A DNA stretch of 64,000 nt from Bacteroidaceae bacterium (GTDB lineage: Bacteria; Bacteroidota; Bacteroidia; Bacteroidales; Bacteroidaceae), in assembly GCA_017509605.1 (NCBI GenBank), contig JAFWPH010000055.1, positions 17,343 through 81,342 of the forward strand, given 5' to 3'. The translations under genes were made by a program, and so were the position numbers. Positions 27,301 to 35,016 of the stretch are shown piece after piece (positions within the stretch are counted from its first letter, which is position 1; each line of letters opens with the position of its first letter). The notes below the pieces were generated by a model. That model was not told the DNA's origin. It searched no databases and saw only the letters and a program-made list of their open reading frames with translations.

Positions 27301-28460
27301 TTTCCGACCGCATACTCAACTCCAGCGAGATGACCTCGCAATCCATCGCATACGAACAAGTCAGCTTAGCTCCCCGTGACGGTACGTTCCGTGGCATTAA
27401 CTTCACGCTCGACGAACCGACAACCGTCTATATGGGTTTCCAGGCCGACTTCAGCAACTCCCAGACCAACAACGTCCGTGTGAAAGCAGTGAAACTGCTC
27501 TACTATGGTGAAATCACATACTCCAAACTGTCGTCCCTGATTGCCTCCGTGGAGGAACAGATGGCAGCAGTGAAAGTGAACAAGAACACTGGTCACTACT
27601 CGGAAGAGGCATACAATCATCTTTCTGAAATTGTGGCTTCGGCCAAGGGCGTGGCTGAGGACGCCAGCTACGATGCCATCAGTGATGCCTACAACACCTT
27701 AAGCGAAGCCATGGCAGACTTCCTTCAGAACGGACGCAACCCCGGCGGTGAGCCAGAAAAGCTCAGTGCTGTTGACATCACCGAAGAGAAACTGCACGAG
27801 GCATCGGGTTTCAGCCGTGAGGACCCAAGTGTAGCCACTCGTTTCGCCAAGCCCGCCTACTGGACAGTTGAGAACTTCAGCATTCCCAATGGAGGAGATG
27901 GAACGAAACAGGGTCTTGACAAGTATCCTGGTTACGACTGTCTGATGCTTGGTATTTGGGGCGACCGCGGCAACAGTCAAGAGGGTGACTTGCACAATGC
28001 ACGTATATATCAGAAAGTGCATCTTGAAGCCGGCCGCTATTATTTCGGCAACACTTTCCAGACCCGTTACAACCTCTCTCAGGCTTACCTCTTCGCCGCC
28101 TCTGAGCCACTTCCAACAGACGAGATAGAGAGTCAGTCCATCGCATGGCTCAACATTGCCAACGGTGGTGAAAGCAGCACTTTCAATGGCATCTTCTTCA
28201 CGCTCAGCGAGCCTCAGGATGTTTGCCTCGGTTTCCAGGCCAATCTGGCAGAGGGAGCAGGCGAACAAGAGTTCCGCGCCGACCAAGTTGTGCTCTACGG
28301 CTACAACATCGAGCCCAGTATCATTGAACTCAACAAGACGGATGACACAGACGCCCCAATAGAGATTTACTCACTCCAAGGCATCCGTCTGCAGCAAGTA
28401 CCACAACATGGTGTGTTTATTGTGAAGAAAGGCAATAAGACGGTGAAGGTGATGAAATAA
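24345..28460 (+). CDS. Multimodular secreted alpha-L-fucosidase, GH29 with three repeated C-terminal modules
   Basis: The 1371-residue protein has a signal peptide ending ASAQ, then a GH29 catalytic domain to about residue 525 (WFKDAKFGIWAHWGPQC, YFMALGNHHDNFDLW, nucleophile Asp 270 in DMIYFDDTAMPFYG). After that, a helical FIVAR-like linker (about 70 residues) followed by a ~170-residue beta module occurs three times, at about 535-795, 800-1060 and 1065-1325. Each module repeats phrases such as YWTVENF, YPGYDCLMLG, NARIYQKVHLEAGRYYFG and LGFQA. These look carbohydrate-binding, but no family is certain. The last 35 residues (IEIYSLQGIRLQ to KVMK) are a sorting-type tail. It is transcribed away from the AraC gene. 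Confidence 0.93.
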   Translation: MRKLSFIVCMLVLGLNASAQQGNVAVETGPFTADWQSLDAWECPEWFKDAKFGIWAHWGPQCHAEDGDWYARFMYYDGSGQNRWHWDHFGDPAEFGLKELCNDWKAQNWNPESLVNLYKSVGARYFMALGNHHDNFDLWNSPYQEWNSVNVGPKKDIIKGWSDACKKAGLPLGVSIHASHAWTWLEPSQAYDGNLTKADGVGKWWEGLDPQELYAQNHEHSRGWMDSGSIHSQWDWGNGASLPSEAYKQKFQNRVLELINDYAPDMIYFDDTAMPFYGCDDEIGKNILAHYYNKANEANSEVVVTGKQLNTAQKEHMLWDVERGVPDRIQEKYWQTCTCIGSWHYDVNVYNRGGYKSAQQVVCMLVDIVSKNGNLLLSVPVKSDGTIDDKEQKILADIKAWMDINSMSIYGTRPWKTFGEGPLADAANPLSAQGFNEGNNYSSKDVRYVQRNDTLFATIMRWPSGKSFTFQSLGKSSEYYSGKVKSLQLLGYGDVEYSEGIDGVTVTLPSTHPNDIAPVFQITFEPGTDTPATLLEVIEGYEARLAELTPQASNNTGKMNKKGLDAFAQAIAEARTHLNDSEANQKIILASLNEAYQKLLSEGRNQPGAPMDGYEADITTTGLIEASNFTASEMGKRFGTPENWTVENYAIKMTNGDTKNGIDSYPGHNTLMLGRWLSEEVQPIESDITNARIYRTVHLEPGTYYFGVLYETHYNISESNYIFAANTTLSTQAVEENSIAFAHNNATGEGKWFGITFFIDKAQDVVLGWQADLTEGSTEQEFRVKEVKLLSYGMVSNDALFNLIQRAWETIESVKINNNTGYYRKDAANALQAAIETAEEKVDGTEEEVEAAYDALQNALEDFLKNGKNIGGSPIGSNYEDITIQTFQESENFARTPETQDGGRFGETLYWTVENFGFDHQAGIDNNPGYDCLHLEVWWNSNAFPEHGYDIANARLYQKAELPAGRYYLGAAYSPFEPNDESWIFVSDRILNSSEMTSQSIAYEQVSLAPRDGTFRGINFTLDEPTTVYMGFQADFSNSQTNNVRVKAVKLLYYGEITYSKLSSLIASVEEQMAAVKVNKNTGHYSEEAYNHLSEIVASAKGVAEDASYDAISDAYNTLSEAMADFLQNGRNPGGEPEKLSAVDITEEKLHEASGFSREDPSVATRFAKPAYWTVENFSIPNGGDGTKQGLDKYPGYDCLMLGIWGDRGNSQEGDLHNARIYQKVHLEAGRYYFGNTFQTRYNLSQAYLFAASEPLPTDEIESQSIAWLNIANGGESSTFNGIFFTLSEPQDVCLGFQANLAEGAGEQEFRADQVVLYGYNIEPSIIELNKTDDTDAPIEIYSLQGIRLQQVPQHGVFIVKKGNKTVKVMK

Positions 28461-28481
28461 TCATTCATTCATGATACAGCA

Positions 28482-28515
28482 AGGGTGCGTCAAGTGATTT
28501 GGCGCACCCTCTTTT
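28482..28515 (+). terminator. Rho-independent terminator of the large fucosidase gene
   Basis: AGGGTGCG (28482-28489) pairs with CGCACCCT (28503-28510), extended by four weaker pairs, followed by CTTTTT. Confidence 0.85.
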
Positions 28516-28536
28516 TATGGTTTGTCTCGACAAAAA

Positions 28537-29895
28537 CTAATCCTCATGGAAAACACCGTCGGTAGTGAGATAACCGTCCTTGCCTTGATAGGAGACCCAC
28601 GCTTTCGGATTATCGCCGTCAGAGAATGAGGGATGATACCATCCACCTGTTTCTGTCATCTTCGGGTTGTAGATCATAGGGATAACCATTTCTCCATTGA
28701 CATCACAAAAACCCACCAGTGAATTGTTGTTGATTTTCATGACATCATTATTGACGATGGCAGCCAATCCTTGGCTGAAAGGATAAGGGGTGTAGTTGCC
28801 AGGGAAAGAGAAGAGGATTGTTCCATCAGAGTAAATGCACATCCATTTGTCATCGGCTCCGTCATCGGTTAAGGATCGACGAGGTCTTCCCACCCTGATC
28901 CATGAATAGTCGCCGAAGAAAGTTTGAATGGTGCCGTAATTACATTTCTGCACCTCTGTTCCATTGATATCGACCAGTCCATACTTGGTCTTATCCTTAC
29001 TGACCTTTACGAGGTCTGAGGCCCCAGTTTGCTGCACATCAAGATAAGTATTTTGCGTGATACGTTCTCCATTCCTATTGTAGAGTTCCCATTTCCCGTT
29101 GGCAGTTTGCTTGGCCGGTATGATATTGCCGATATAGTTGCCAGCAGAGTTAACGTTAGCGGAGTGGTTTCTCATGTCGTAATCCCACAGCACTCGTGCA
29201 TACTCGCAAGGCAGGATGACCTGTCCTAAGTTGGATATCACACCTTGTTTGTCATTGGCAAAAGTAATGAGCACGCAGTCAGGACGTGGGCTTGATGTTC
29301 GCACCGAGTCGAGCGAGCAATTGACCGTCACATTTCCAAGACTGTCGGTCACACCCCAGAGCGCGCCCTGACGGGTGTAGAAGAAATGGTAGTAGTAGCC
29401 TCTCTGGTGAAGGATGGTGTCGTAGTCGCATGGCAGCACCTGTTGTTTTGTCTGCTCGTTGTAAAGTCCAAACTTGTGAGTGTTCTCGTCCTGTACGATT
29501 TTCACGAAGTAGTTGTCGTTGTCTTTGGAACAGCTTTTGAATGAATAGCCTATTCCAAAGCAAATGGCCAAGAAAAACAAGCTGCCAAGGGTGATCCAGA
29601 CATCTTCTCCATGTTCTGTCCAGAAGTCGCTCCACCAATCGCGCAACCTATTTCCCCATGAACGGTTGGTTTGGTTCTTGAGATTTCGGTAATTGTTTTG
29701 CAGGCTCTTGAAGTTCTGCTGTAATGTTCCGAGCTGCGCCTGTTGTCCTTTCAGTTTCTTATACTCATCTTCCGATATCACCACATACTTCTTAGGGAGA
29801 AGGGCTACTCCCGTCTCCAAGGGTTTCCCACACTTCACGCAATAGTGGTGGATGTCCAGATTCTGGTGCTTACAGTATTTACAGATCTTAGTCAT
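28537..29895 (-). CDS. Zinc-ribbon, single-pass membrane protein with WG-like repeats
   Basis: The 452-residue protein starts with a zinc ribbon (CKYC near residue 5, CVKC near 19). A YVVISEDEYKKLKGQ phrase, also present in the 37131-37943 protein, and a coiled coil (about 50-80) follow. One membrane span (ITLGSLFFLAICFGIGYSF) lies at about 101-120. The rest repeats units such as KFGLYNEQTKQQVLPCDYDTI, QGVISNLGQVILPCEYARV and KYGLVDINGTEVQKCNYGTI. These resemble WG/KWG beta repeats and would lie outside the cytoplasm. It is the last gene of the kinase/vWA/AAA+ cluster, 198 bases after the kinase gene. Inference: a membrane sensor or output protein. Confidence 0.85.
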   Translation of the reverse strand: MTKICKYCKHQNLDIHHYCVKCGKPLETGVALLPKKYVVISEDEYKKLKGQQAQLGTLQQNFKSLQNNYRNLKNQTNRSWGNRLRDWWSDFWTEHGEDVWITLGSLFFLAICFGIGYSFKSCSKDNDNYFVKIVQDENTHKFGLYNEQTKQQVLPCDYDTILHQRGYYYHFFYTRQGALWGVTDSLGNVTVNCSLDSVRTSSPRPDCVLITFANDKQGVISNLGQVILPCEYARVLWDYDMRNHSANVNSAGNYIGNIIPAKQTANGKWELYNRNGERITQNTYLDVQQTGASDLVKVSKDKTKYGLVDINGTEVQKCNYGTIQTFFGDYSWIRVGRPRRSLTDDGADDKWMCIYSDGTILFSFPGNYTPYPFSQGLAAIVNNDVMKINNNSLVGFCDVNGEMVIPMIYNPKMTETGGWYHPSFSDGDNPKAWVSYQGKDGYLTTDGVFHED

Positions 29896-29937
29896 AGTTC
29901 ACATGTTTTTCTCGGGCATGTTAAGCTTAAGCACTCT

Positions 29938-30099
29938 AATTAACGTGAATTCGACGAAAATCATTTATGATGAATTATTGGCAATTTATGTTGATATTAA
30001 ACATGAATGCCCACAAATTTAACATAAATTTCTCATGAATTTTAATGTAAGGCAAAGCCTTTTTGTAATTCTCATCAATTCATCGAACTGACGTTAATT
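29938..30099. repeat. 162-bp element with ~20-bp terminal inverted repeats (MITE-like)
   Basis: AATTAACGTGAATTCGACGA (29938-29957) and TCATCGAACTGACGTTAATT (30080-30099) match as inverted repeats at about 16 of 20 positions. The inside is AT-rich without a gene, with a small AAGGC-AAA-GCCTT hairpin. The right repeat overlaps the stop codon of the kinase gene. A related half copy lies at 351-370. Confidence 0.5.
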
Positions 30100-31230
30100 A
30101 TCGTAGGTTTGATGTATTATAGCGCGTTTGCTCCCACAAATCGGGCAGTAGTAGGCGTTATCTCTCTCAATGGGGAAACGATATCCGCAATAACCGCAGA
30201 AAGACGCGAAAGAGGAGACCCTCCTTTTCACCTCCTTATTCTCCTTAGGCACCACCCTGTCCTGTGGCTTTGGGCGGTTTCTGACCTCCTCTTCCCTGCG
30301 TCGTTTTTCTTTATCCCTGTCATAGATGGCGGTCAGAGAGCGTACCTTGTCGAGAGGTAGGGCGATGTCTTTTCTCAAATCCTCCAGTCGGTCTTTCACC
30401 TCTTGATTCGGGATAGACGCTATAGCTTTGTAGGCTGCAGAGTTCACGAGTGCAGTTTGAGAGGAAAGGTCTGAATTCTGGAAAATCAGTTCCTTGTCGC
30501 TATCGGAATTAAAGAGGGAAGGTTTCTCTGCAATGGCAATCAGTGAGAGATAGATAATCTGCTGCGAAAAGAAGTCCATATAAGTGTTGAGGAACTGATT
30601 AGCTTCTCTCGCAGGGTGCTGGTATGCAGGCACTCCCCATGTTGGCTGTTCGATATTTGTTGGTTGTCCCTTGACAAAGAAAGAGTCGTAGTCAATCAAG
30701 ACCATATTACCCACGGATGTTACGATGATATTTTCGCCCGACAGGTCACCATGAGCCATATTGTTGTGGTTGAGATAATCCACCATGTTGTAGAAGGTCT
30801 TAGCAAGACTACGCATAACGTTGGCTTTTCTGTAGTTCTTGCGGACGTATTCAATCAGTGTATCCCCCTCTATCCAATCCATCACCACCCCAGGAATCAC
30901 TTTTCCGTTGAGTAGTCTTAGCGCCTGTTCTACATACTTGTATTTAACCACATAATGAGGTTGATGTAGGTTGAAATATCCTGCAACATTCCTGATGTGA
31001 GCGAGATTGTCCACTCTTGCCTTGTCGTTGAACCAAAGACGGAGACATTTCTTTGTCTTCTTTCCAGCATTAGCCATGGGAAATGTAAGACAAAAACCAC
31101 CTGGACTCATCATAAAAGGATATTCATCGTACTCGATGATTGTCGGCACGTAATCATAACCTTTCAAATCTGGGACCAACACATTGCCTGGTTTCTCAAA
31201 GGCATCCAATATTTCAAGATCCAAACTCAT
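30094..31230 (-). CDS. Serine/threonine-type protein kinase with C-terminal zinc ribbon
   Basis: The 378-residue protein keeps the kinase core. AHGDLSGENIIV contains catalytic Asp 162 and Asn 167. LIDYDSFF has DYD (Asp 180) in place of DFG, and WGVPAYQHPAR resembles an APE region. The glycine loop is degenerate, as in the kinases of TerY-P modules. Residues 290-335 are charged and helical, and the tail has a zinc ribbon (CGYCGYRF and CPICGSK). Partner genes at 31927 (phosphatase) and 32923 (vWA) complete the kinase-phosphatase-vWA triad described for tellurite-resistance-associated systems. It is probably cytoplasmic; substrates are unknown, and the FHA-like and Ser/Glu-rich cluster proteins are candidates. 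Confidence 0.9.
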   Translation of the reverse strand: MSLDLEILDAFEKPGNVLVPDLKGYDYVPTIIEYDEYPFMMSPGGFCLTFPMANAGKKTKKCLRLWFNDKARVDNLAHIRNVAGYFNLHQPHYVVKYKYVEQALRLLNGKVIPGVVMDWIEGDTLIEYVRKNYRKANVMRSLAKTFYNMVDYLNHNNMAHGDLSGENIIVTSVGNMVLIDYDSFFVKGQPTNIEQPTWGVPAYQHPAREANQFLNTYMDFFSQQIIYLSLIAIAEKPSLFNSDSDKELIFQNSDLSSQTALVNSAAYKAIASIPNQEVKDRLEDLRKDIALPLDKVRSLTAIYDRDKEKRRREEEVRNRPKPQDRVVPKENKEVKRRVSSFASFCGYCGYRFPIERDNAYYCPICGSKRAIIHQTYDN

Positions 31231-31302
31231 ATTATTGAACTGATTTGAATGTTAGTATAAGATTTATTAGAGGATAAGGATAGGTCAAGAATGATTAAGG
31301 AA

Positions 31303-31899
31303 CTAATCCGAGAAAATGGTTTCCAAAGTTCCGAAATCCGCAACTAATAGAAGAAAGACCAACAGCCCTTCCAACACAATTGTCAATAGATTCTGAATAT
31401 TGGTGAGAATTAGATAACCCACTATAGGCACTACTGCCGCAGGTATGAAATGCAGCCAAGTGTAGTATGTTTTCCAGAATCCTTTCTTCTCATCGTGATA
31501 GGAATCAGCACAAAGGAACAATGTCATGAGAAATGCCGGTACATTGACAAACCCAATAGTCACACCTCCCCAAGGTTGGTGGATAGGTGCCTCCTGTATG
31601 CTGATGAAGATATACTCCACAAGCATAAGCAGAAGCAGCATCCATCTCCCCATCTTGGTCCATTTCAGTCTGTTGTGAACGGGGGCGATATCTCTGTCCT
31701 CGTTCTCTCTCAACCCTTCGTAGTACCAAGCGGGGACACCTCTTTGCCTATCTCCTGAAGGGTGAACATCCTCAGTTTGATGTCCATTGTTCACATTTCT
31801 GCTCCTTGGCTCATCATCGGCGACCAAGGGAGTTCCACAGATGATGCAAAACCTTGCTCCAGGCTCATGGTTGGTTTCTTTACAATTAGGGCATCTCAT
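31303..31899 (-). CDS. Zinc-ribbon membrane protein, unknown function
   Basis: The 198-residue protein starts with a zinc ribbon (MRCPNCKETN and CIICGTPLV). A hydrophilic stretch follows, then three or four hydrophobic spans: WMLLLLMLVEYIFISI, VTIGFVNVPAFLMTLFLC, FIPAAVVPIVGYLIL and LLTIVLEGLLVFLLLV. The N-terminal ribbon would face the cytoplasm. It lies between the phosphatase and kinase genes with gaps of 27 and 72 bases. Inference: a membrane anchor or receptor for the module. Confidence 0.85.
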   Translation of the reverse strand: MRCPNCKETNHEPGARFCIICGTPLVADDEPRSRNVNNGHQTEDVHPSGDRQRGVPAWYYEGLRENEDRDIAPVHNRLKWTKMGRWMLLLLMLVEYIFISIQEAPIHQPWGGVTIGFVNVPAFLMTLFLCADSYHDEKKGFWKTYYTWLHFIPAAVVPIVGYLILTNIQNLLTIVLEGLLVFLLLVADFGTLETIFSD

Positions 31900-31926
31900 T
31901 TACCTTTACCTGCTGTTGTTTTGTGT

Positions 31927-32913
31927 TTATTGTGAATAACCAGAGTAGTCGAATTCATCATCCTCAATGATGGGTTCGGAGGATACGGAGTTCTCTGACG
32001 AATCTGAGATTACGAGAGACTCAGAGATTACGGGGGACTCCGAAGGTTCACAGGACTCGGAGGGTTCGGGAGATTCAATGAGTTCGGTGGGCTCAGAGGG
32101 TTCGGGGGACTCAGATTTTTCTGAGAGTTCGGGCGTATCAGGAACGACAGGTATTTCAGCAATCTCCTCTTGTTGTCCAATTCTGATGAGTATGACGCTT
32201 TCGTCGTCGCTTTTCAATCGGTGTTCCTGGTATTCCTGCTCTACGAATGATTCGAAAAACTCATTGTCATGGAGGTTCCACAGTTCTGTGATGATGTCTC
32301 GTCCTTCATTCCACTGTTGTATAATCCAATTGGAGATGGCATCGCTGGCCAAAATGGCCCAGCCAGACGTGATGTTCCTTTTTCCCTTGATCCACTCTCC
32401 AACCACTATCCCATCAGAATGGATTTGACGGGGGTGGTTGTCGAACTGCACATCGAGTTGCCATTGTGGTGACACTTTCACAGTCATACTGCAGAAACAT
32501 CGCATTCGGCCATCCTCAGGCAAGATGAAGAGGCAGGAATCGCCCAAGATCTGCCAAGAGAACTCGTCGCCGTTCATGGTCAGTCCGACGAATGTTGCCG
32601 CCCCGACATGAAACTCCTCCTCCACCATTTCCTCCATCAGGCGCATATCCTCATCAAGACTGTCCATATAATGGTTTCGTTCGGTCATGAAGCACTCAGG
32701 CATCGACGGAGGAGGGAAGATGGATTTGCCTTTGCCGTCAATATATGTACTTGTGAGTAAATCCGACAGGATTTTAGGCAAGAAGGAGTTGGTGACTCCA
32801 TCACTCAAGGCAAAGCATCCACTCTCCAGGTCGTAAGCTATAGAATCCTGAATGTCCACATCCGTTTCGCCCCGTTTATGGGTGATGAATGATTTCACCT
32901 GAATGTTTGCCAT
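31927..32913 (-). CDS. PP2C-like protein phosphatase with Ser/Glu/Pro-rich tail
   Basis: Starting at 32913 (MANIQVKSFITHKRG) gives 328 residues. PP2C metal-binding motifs are readable but divergent: Asp 23 in DIQDSIAY, Asp 38-Gly 39 in FALSDGVTNS, GDSCLFI, WAILASDAISNW (Ala in place of the usual Gly) and SDDESVILIRI. The last ~75 residues are an imperfect repeat of SEP, SES and SPEP units ending in an acidic DDEFDYSGYSQ. The tail looks like a target for phosphorylation. The gene is 9 bases from the vWA gene, so the two are surely co-transcribed. It should oppose the kinase at 30094-31230. Confidence 0.87.
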   Translation of the reverse strand: MANIQVKSFITHKRGETDVDIQDSIAYDLESGCFALSDGVTNSFLPKILSDLLTSTYIDGKGKSIFPPPSMPECFMTERNHYMDSLDEDMRLMEEMVEEEFHVGAATFVGLTMNGDEFSWQILGDSCLFILPEDGRMRCFCSMTVKVSPQWQLDVQFDNHPRQIHSDGIVVGEWIKGKRNITSGWAILASDAISNWIIQQWNEGRDIITELWNLHDNEFFESFVEQEYQEHRLKSDDESVILIRIGQQEEIAEIPVVPDTPELSEKSESPEPSEPTELIESPEPSESCEPSESPVISESLVISDSSENSVSSEPIIEDDEFDYSGYSQ

Positions 32914-32922
32914 AATCAATTA

Positions 32923-33738
32923 CTACTTAGATGATCCCCACTCAATGAAACTGACTACCCGAGACACGTCTTTCTCATTAGAAATCATGCAATGCGACCC
33001 AATGGTTGCTTCGGTGAAGCCAAAAGTATGTGCCGAATCGAGGAGGTCCTCATACATGGGGGAACTGATTTGATAGAGGAACGCCATGTTTTCGTTGATA
33101 GTGGGTTGTGATGTTGGAAAACTCAAAGAGGGGTCACTAATAGTGGGATCGTGATGCACATTGAAGATGCGCACATTCCCGTCATCGGTACTGACATTCA
33201 TGAGTGCCATTGCAGCCTGTCGTGTCTTTTCGAAGACTTCCTCTTTGGATATATCGTCTCCCTCGTAGGGTTCGCCGTCAGTGATGTTGATTACGATGGG
33301 GGACGGTATCTCAGTACGTCCTTCGGCTTTCTGCTGTGCAATCCATTGTTCCACATCCTCCTTGGCTTTGTCGAAAGCCATCTTCATACAGGTTTGAAAC
33401 TCGGGTTTTGCTTCTTCTTCCTTATTGAAGAGAGGCCGTCCCCCTTTCTTGGCTTCCAGGAGTGCCTTAGAAAGTCCAATAGCATCAACTTTAAGCAATT
33501 GCACGATATGGTAATTATAGCCATATATAGAGACACTCACACGGTTTTTCGGTCCGGAATTTGATTTGCAATGCGCTGATATGCTCCGGCATGTTTGATG
33601 GAGCGCGTCAATGACGTAATCGATTTTATCTTCCATTGAACCAGAGAGGTCAACGAGAAAGACAATGTGACCGGGATGTGTTGATCCCCATTGCTTTCTG
33701 TAAGGGCGATTATCGCCAAATAAGGGTTCGTTTGCCAT
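32923..33738 (-). CDS. TerY-like von Willebrand factor A domain protein
   Basis: The 271-residue protein is a single vWA domain. FLVDLSGSM gives the MIDAS metal site (Asp 30, Ser 32, Ser 34), and PIVINITDGEPYEGDD supplies the later MIDAS Asp. The N-terminal NRPYRKQWGSTHPGH and the absence of membrane segments fit the cytosolic TerY family. Such proteins act as adaptors that bind partners through the metal. It is followed 9 bases later by the PP2C-like gene. No terB, terC, terD or terE gene is present, so this is a TerY-P module outside a classical ter locus. Confidence 0.92.
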   Translation of the reverse strand: MANEPLFGDNRPYRKQWGSTHPGHIVFLVDLSGSMEDKIDYVIDALHQTCRSISAHCKSNSGPKNRVSVSIYGYNYHIVQLLKVDAIGLSKALLEAKKGGRPLFNKEEEAKPEFQTCMKMAFDKAKEDVEQWIAQQKAEGRTEIPSPIVINITDGEPYEGDDISKEEVFEKTRQAAMALMNVSTDDGNVRIFNVHHDPTISDPSLSFPTSQPTINENMAFLYQISSPMYEDLLDSAHTFGFTEATIGSHCMISNEKDVSRVVSFIEWGSSK

Positions 33739-33810
33739 AATGATTAGAATTATTGAAGTTTAATTTATTAGTATCGTTGTGAATATTTACTGTTGAAAAC
33801 GAAGCCGGAA

Positions 33811-35004
33811 TCAATCTGGTAAATCAAGAGCCACTTTGATATTTCCGACGGTGAGGACATCATCAGAATAGACCTGCTTGCCCTTCGGGCCGATTTCCCG
33901 TCCGTTAACTCTCAAGGTCTGACCGTTGACATTGAAAACCCGCACCTCAACACCATTGACTTCAACCTGAAACAGATCACCAGAAATAGGACATCCTATA
34001 CCTTGTGGCGCTGTGAAGACATTTGTTCCTTCATAGAGAGGTTGTTTCACTGTTTTCCCGTTGCCATTGAAGACCACTTCGCCTTTCTTTTCGCCATGGT
34101 TAACCGGATTGGGTGTGGGAGTCGGTCTTGGTGTAGGTGCAGCCTTGCGCAGAGCTTCCAAGGCTCGTTTGGTTGCTGCATGGGCATTCTTCTCTTCTTG
34201 CAGTAGCCGTTGAGATTCGCTCAGTTTTCTTTTTTCTGCATCCAACAATTCCTTGGTTTTGTCATGTTCTGTCTTCTCAGTTTCCAGATTCCCTTTGGCA
34301 ACGTCCCTTTCGCTCTCGGCGGTAGTGATTTTTTTATTGGCGATATCAAGTTTCCCATTGGCGATACCAAGTTCCTCGTTGACGGCGCTGAGTTCTCCTT
34401 TGGTCGTGAAAAGTTCTTCAAACAGTTCCTTGTTGCTTTCTGTAAGTTCCTTGTTTTTGTTTTGGACATCGGTGACGAGTTTTTTCTGGCGTTCGATTTC
34501 CTCGTTCAGGGATTTGGTGTCAGTGGCCTGCTGGCGTTCCGTGTCCAAACGTTTCTGATACGCCTCCTTCATTTTGGCGAGCCTTTCCTCCTCCATTCTG
34601 ACGATGGCTGGAGGCACCACCTGTGGATAGATGATTCTGGTCCATCCGCAATGTTCGCAATAGGTTTGCTCCTCTGTCATCTGCGCCTCGCACACCGGGC
34701 ATTTATCCGCTATGACGAGTTCCTTTGGAAACGGTATGGGCACTTCAGTAGAAGAAGGTTCAACTGATGCAGCAGCCTTTTTCTCTGCCCTCAGTTCCTC
34801 CAGTTCTCTTTTGGTGGTCTCATGCGCCTCCTGTTCTTCCTTCATTTTGGCTAGACGATCCATGTACTTGGCTATACGTTTCTTTTCGTACGCCTTGACT
34901 TCAGCGCTGACGGTTGTAGGCAATATATGGATTTCAAATCCACAATGTTCGCAAAAGGTGGAGCTGGTTGCCTTATTGCAGACTGGGCATATTGTAGTAG
35001 CCAT
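33811..35004 (-). CDS. Double zinc-ribbon, coiled-coil protein with FHA-like C terminus
   Basis: The 397-residue protein has two zinc ribbons (CPVCNKAT/FCEHCGFE near 6-22 and CPVCEAQM/YCEHCGWT near 102-118). A long coiled coil spans about 140-290, a Pro-rich hinge is TPRPTPTPNP, and the final ~80 residues are beta-rich (GCPISGDLFQVEVNG, FNVNGQTLRVNGREIG, DDVLTVGNIKVAL). The end resembles an FHA phosphopeptide-binding domain, although the usual GR and SRxH motifs are not clear. It could link the kinase output to the rest of the complex. It lies 12 bases after the PIN-like gene and 72 bases before the vWA gene. Confidence 0.82.
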   Translation of the reverse strand: MATTICPVCNKATSSTFCEHCGFEIHILPTTVSAEVKAYEKKRIAKYMDRLAKMKEEQEAHETTKRELEELRAEKKAAASVEPSSTEVPIPFPKELVIADKCPVCEAQMTEEQTYCEHCGWTRIIYPQVVPPAIVRMEEERLAKMKEAYQKRLDTERQQATDTKSLNEEIERQKKLVTDVQNKNKELTESNKELFEELFTTKGELSAVNEELGIANGKLDIANKKITTAESERDVAKGNLETEKTEHDKTKELLDAEKRKLSESQRLLQEEKNAHAATKRALEALRKAAPTPRPTPTPNPVNHGEKKGEVVFNGNGKTVKQPLYEGTNVFTAPQGIGCPISGDLFQVEVNGVEVRVFNVNGQTLRVNGREIGPKGKQVYSDDVLTVGNIKVALDLPD

Positions 35005-35016
35005 ATCGTTGTGTGT

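Noticed and set aside
26145..27359. 404-codon open frame on the minus strand
   Set aside because: It is the antisense shadow of the repeated modules of the large fucosidase; the plus-strand protein has clear domains and a terminator.
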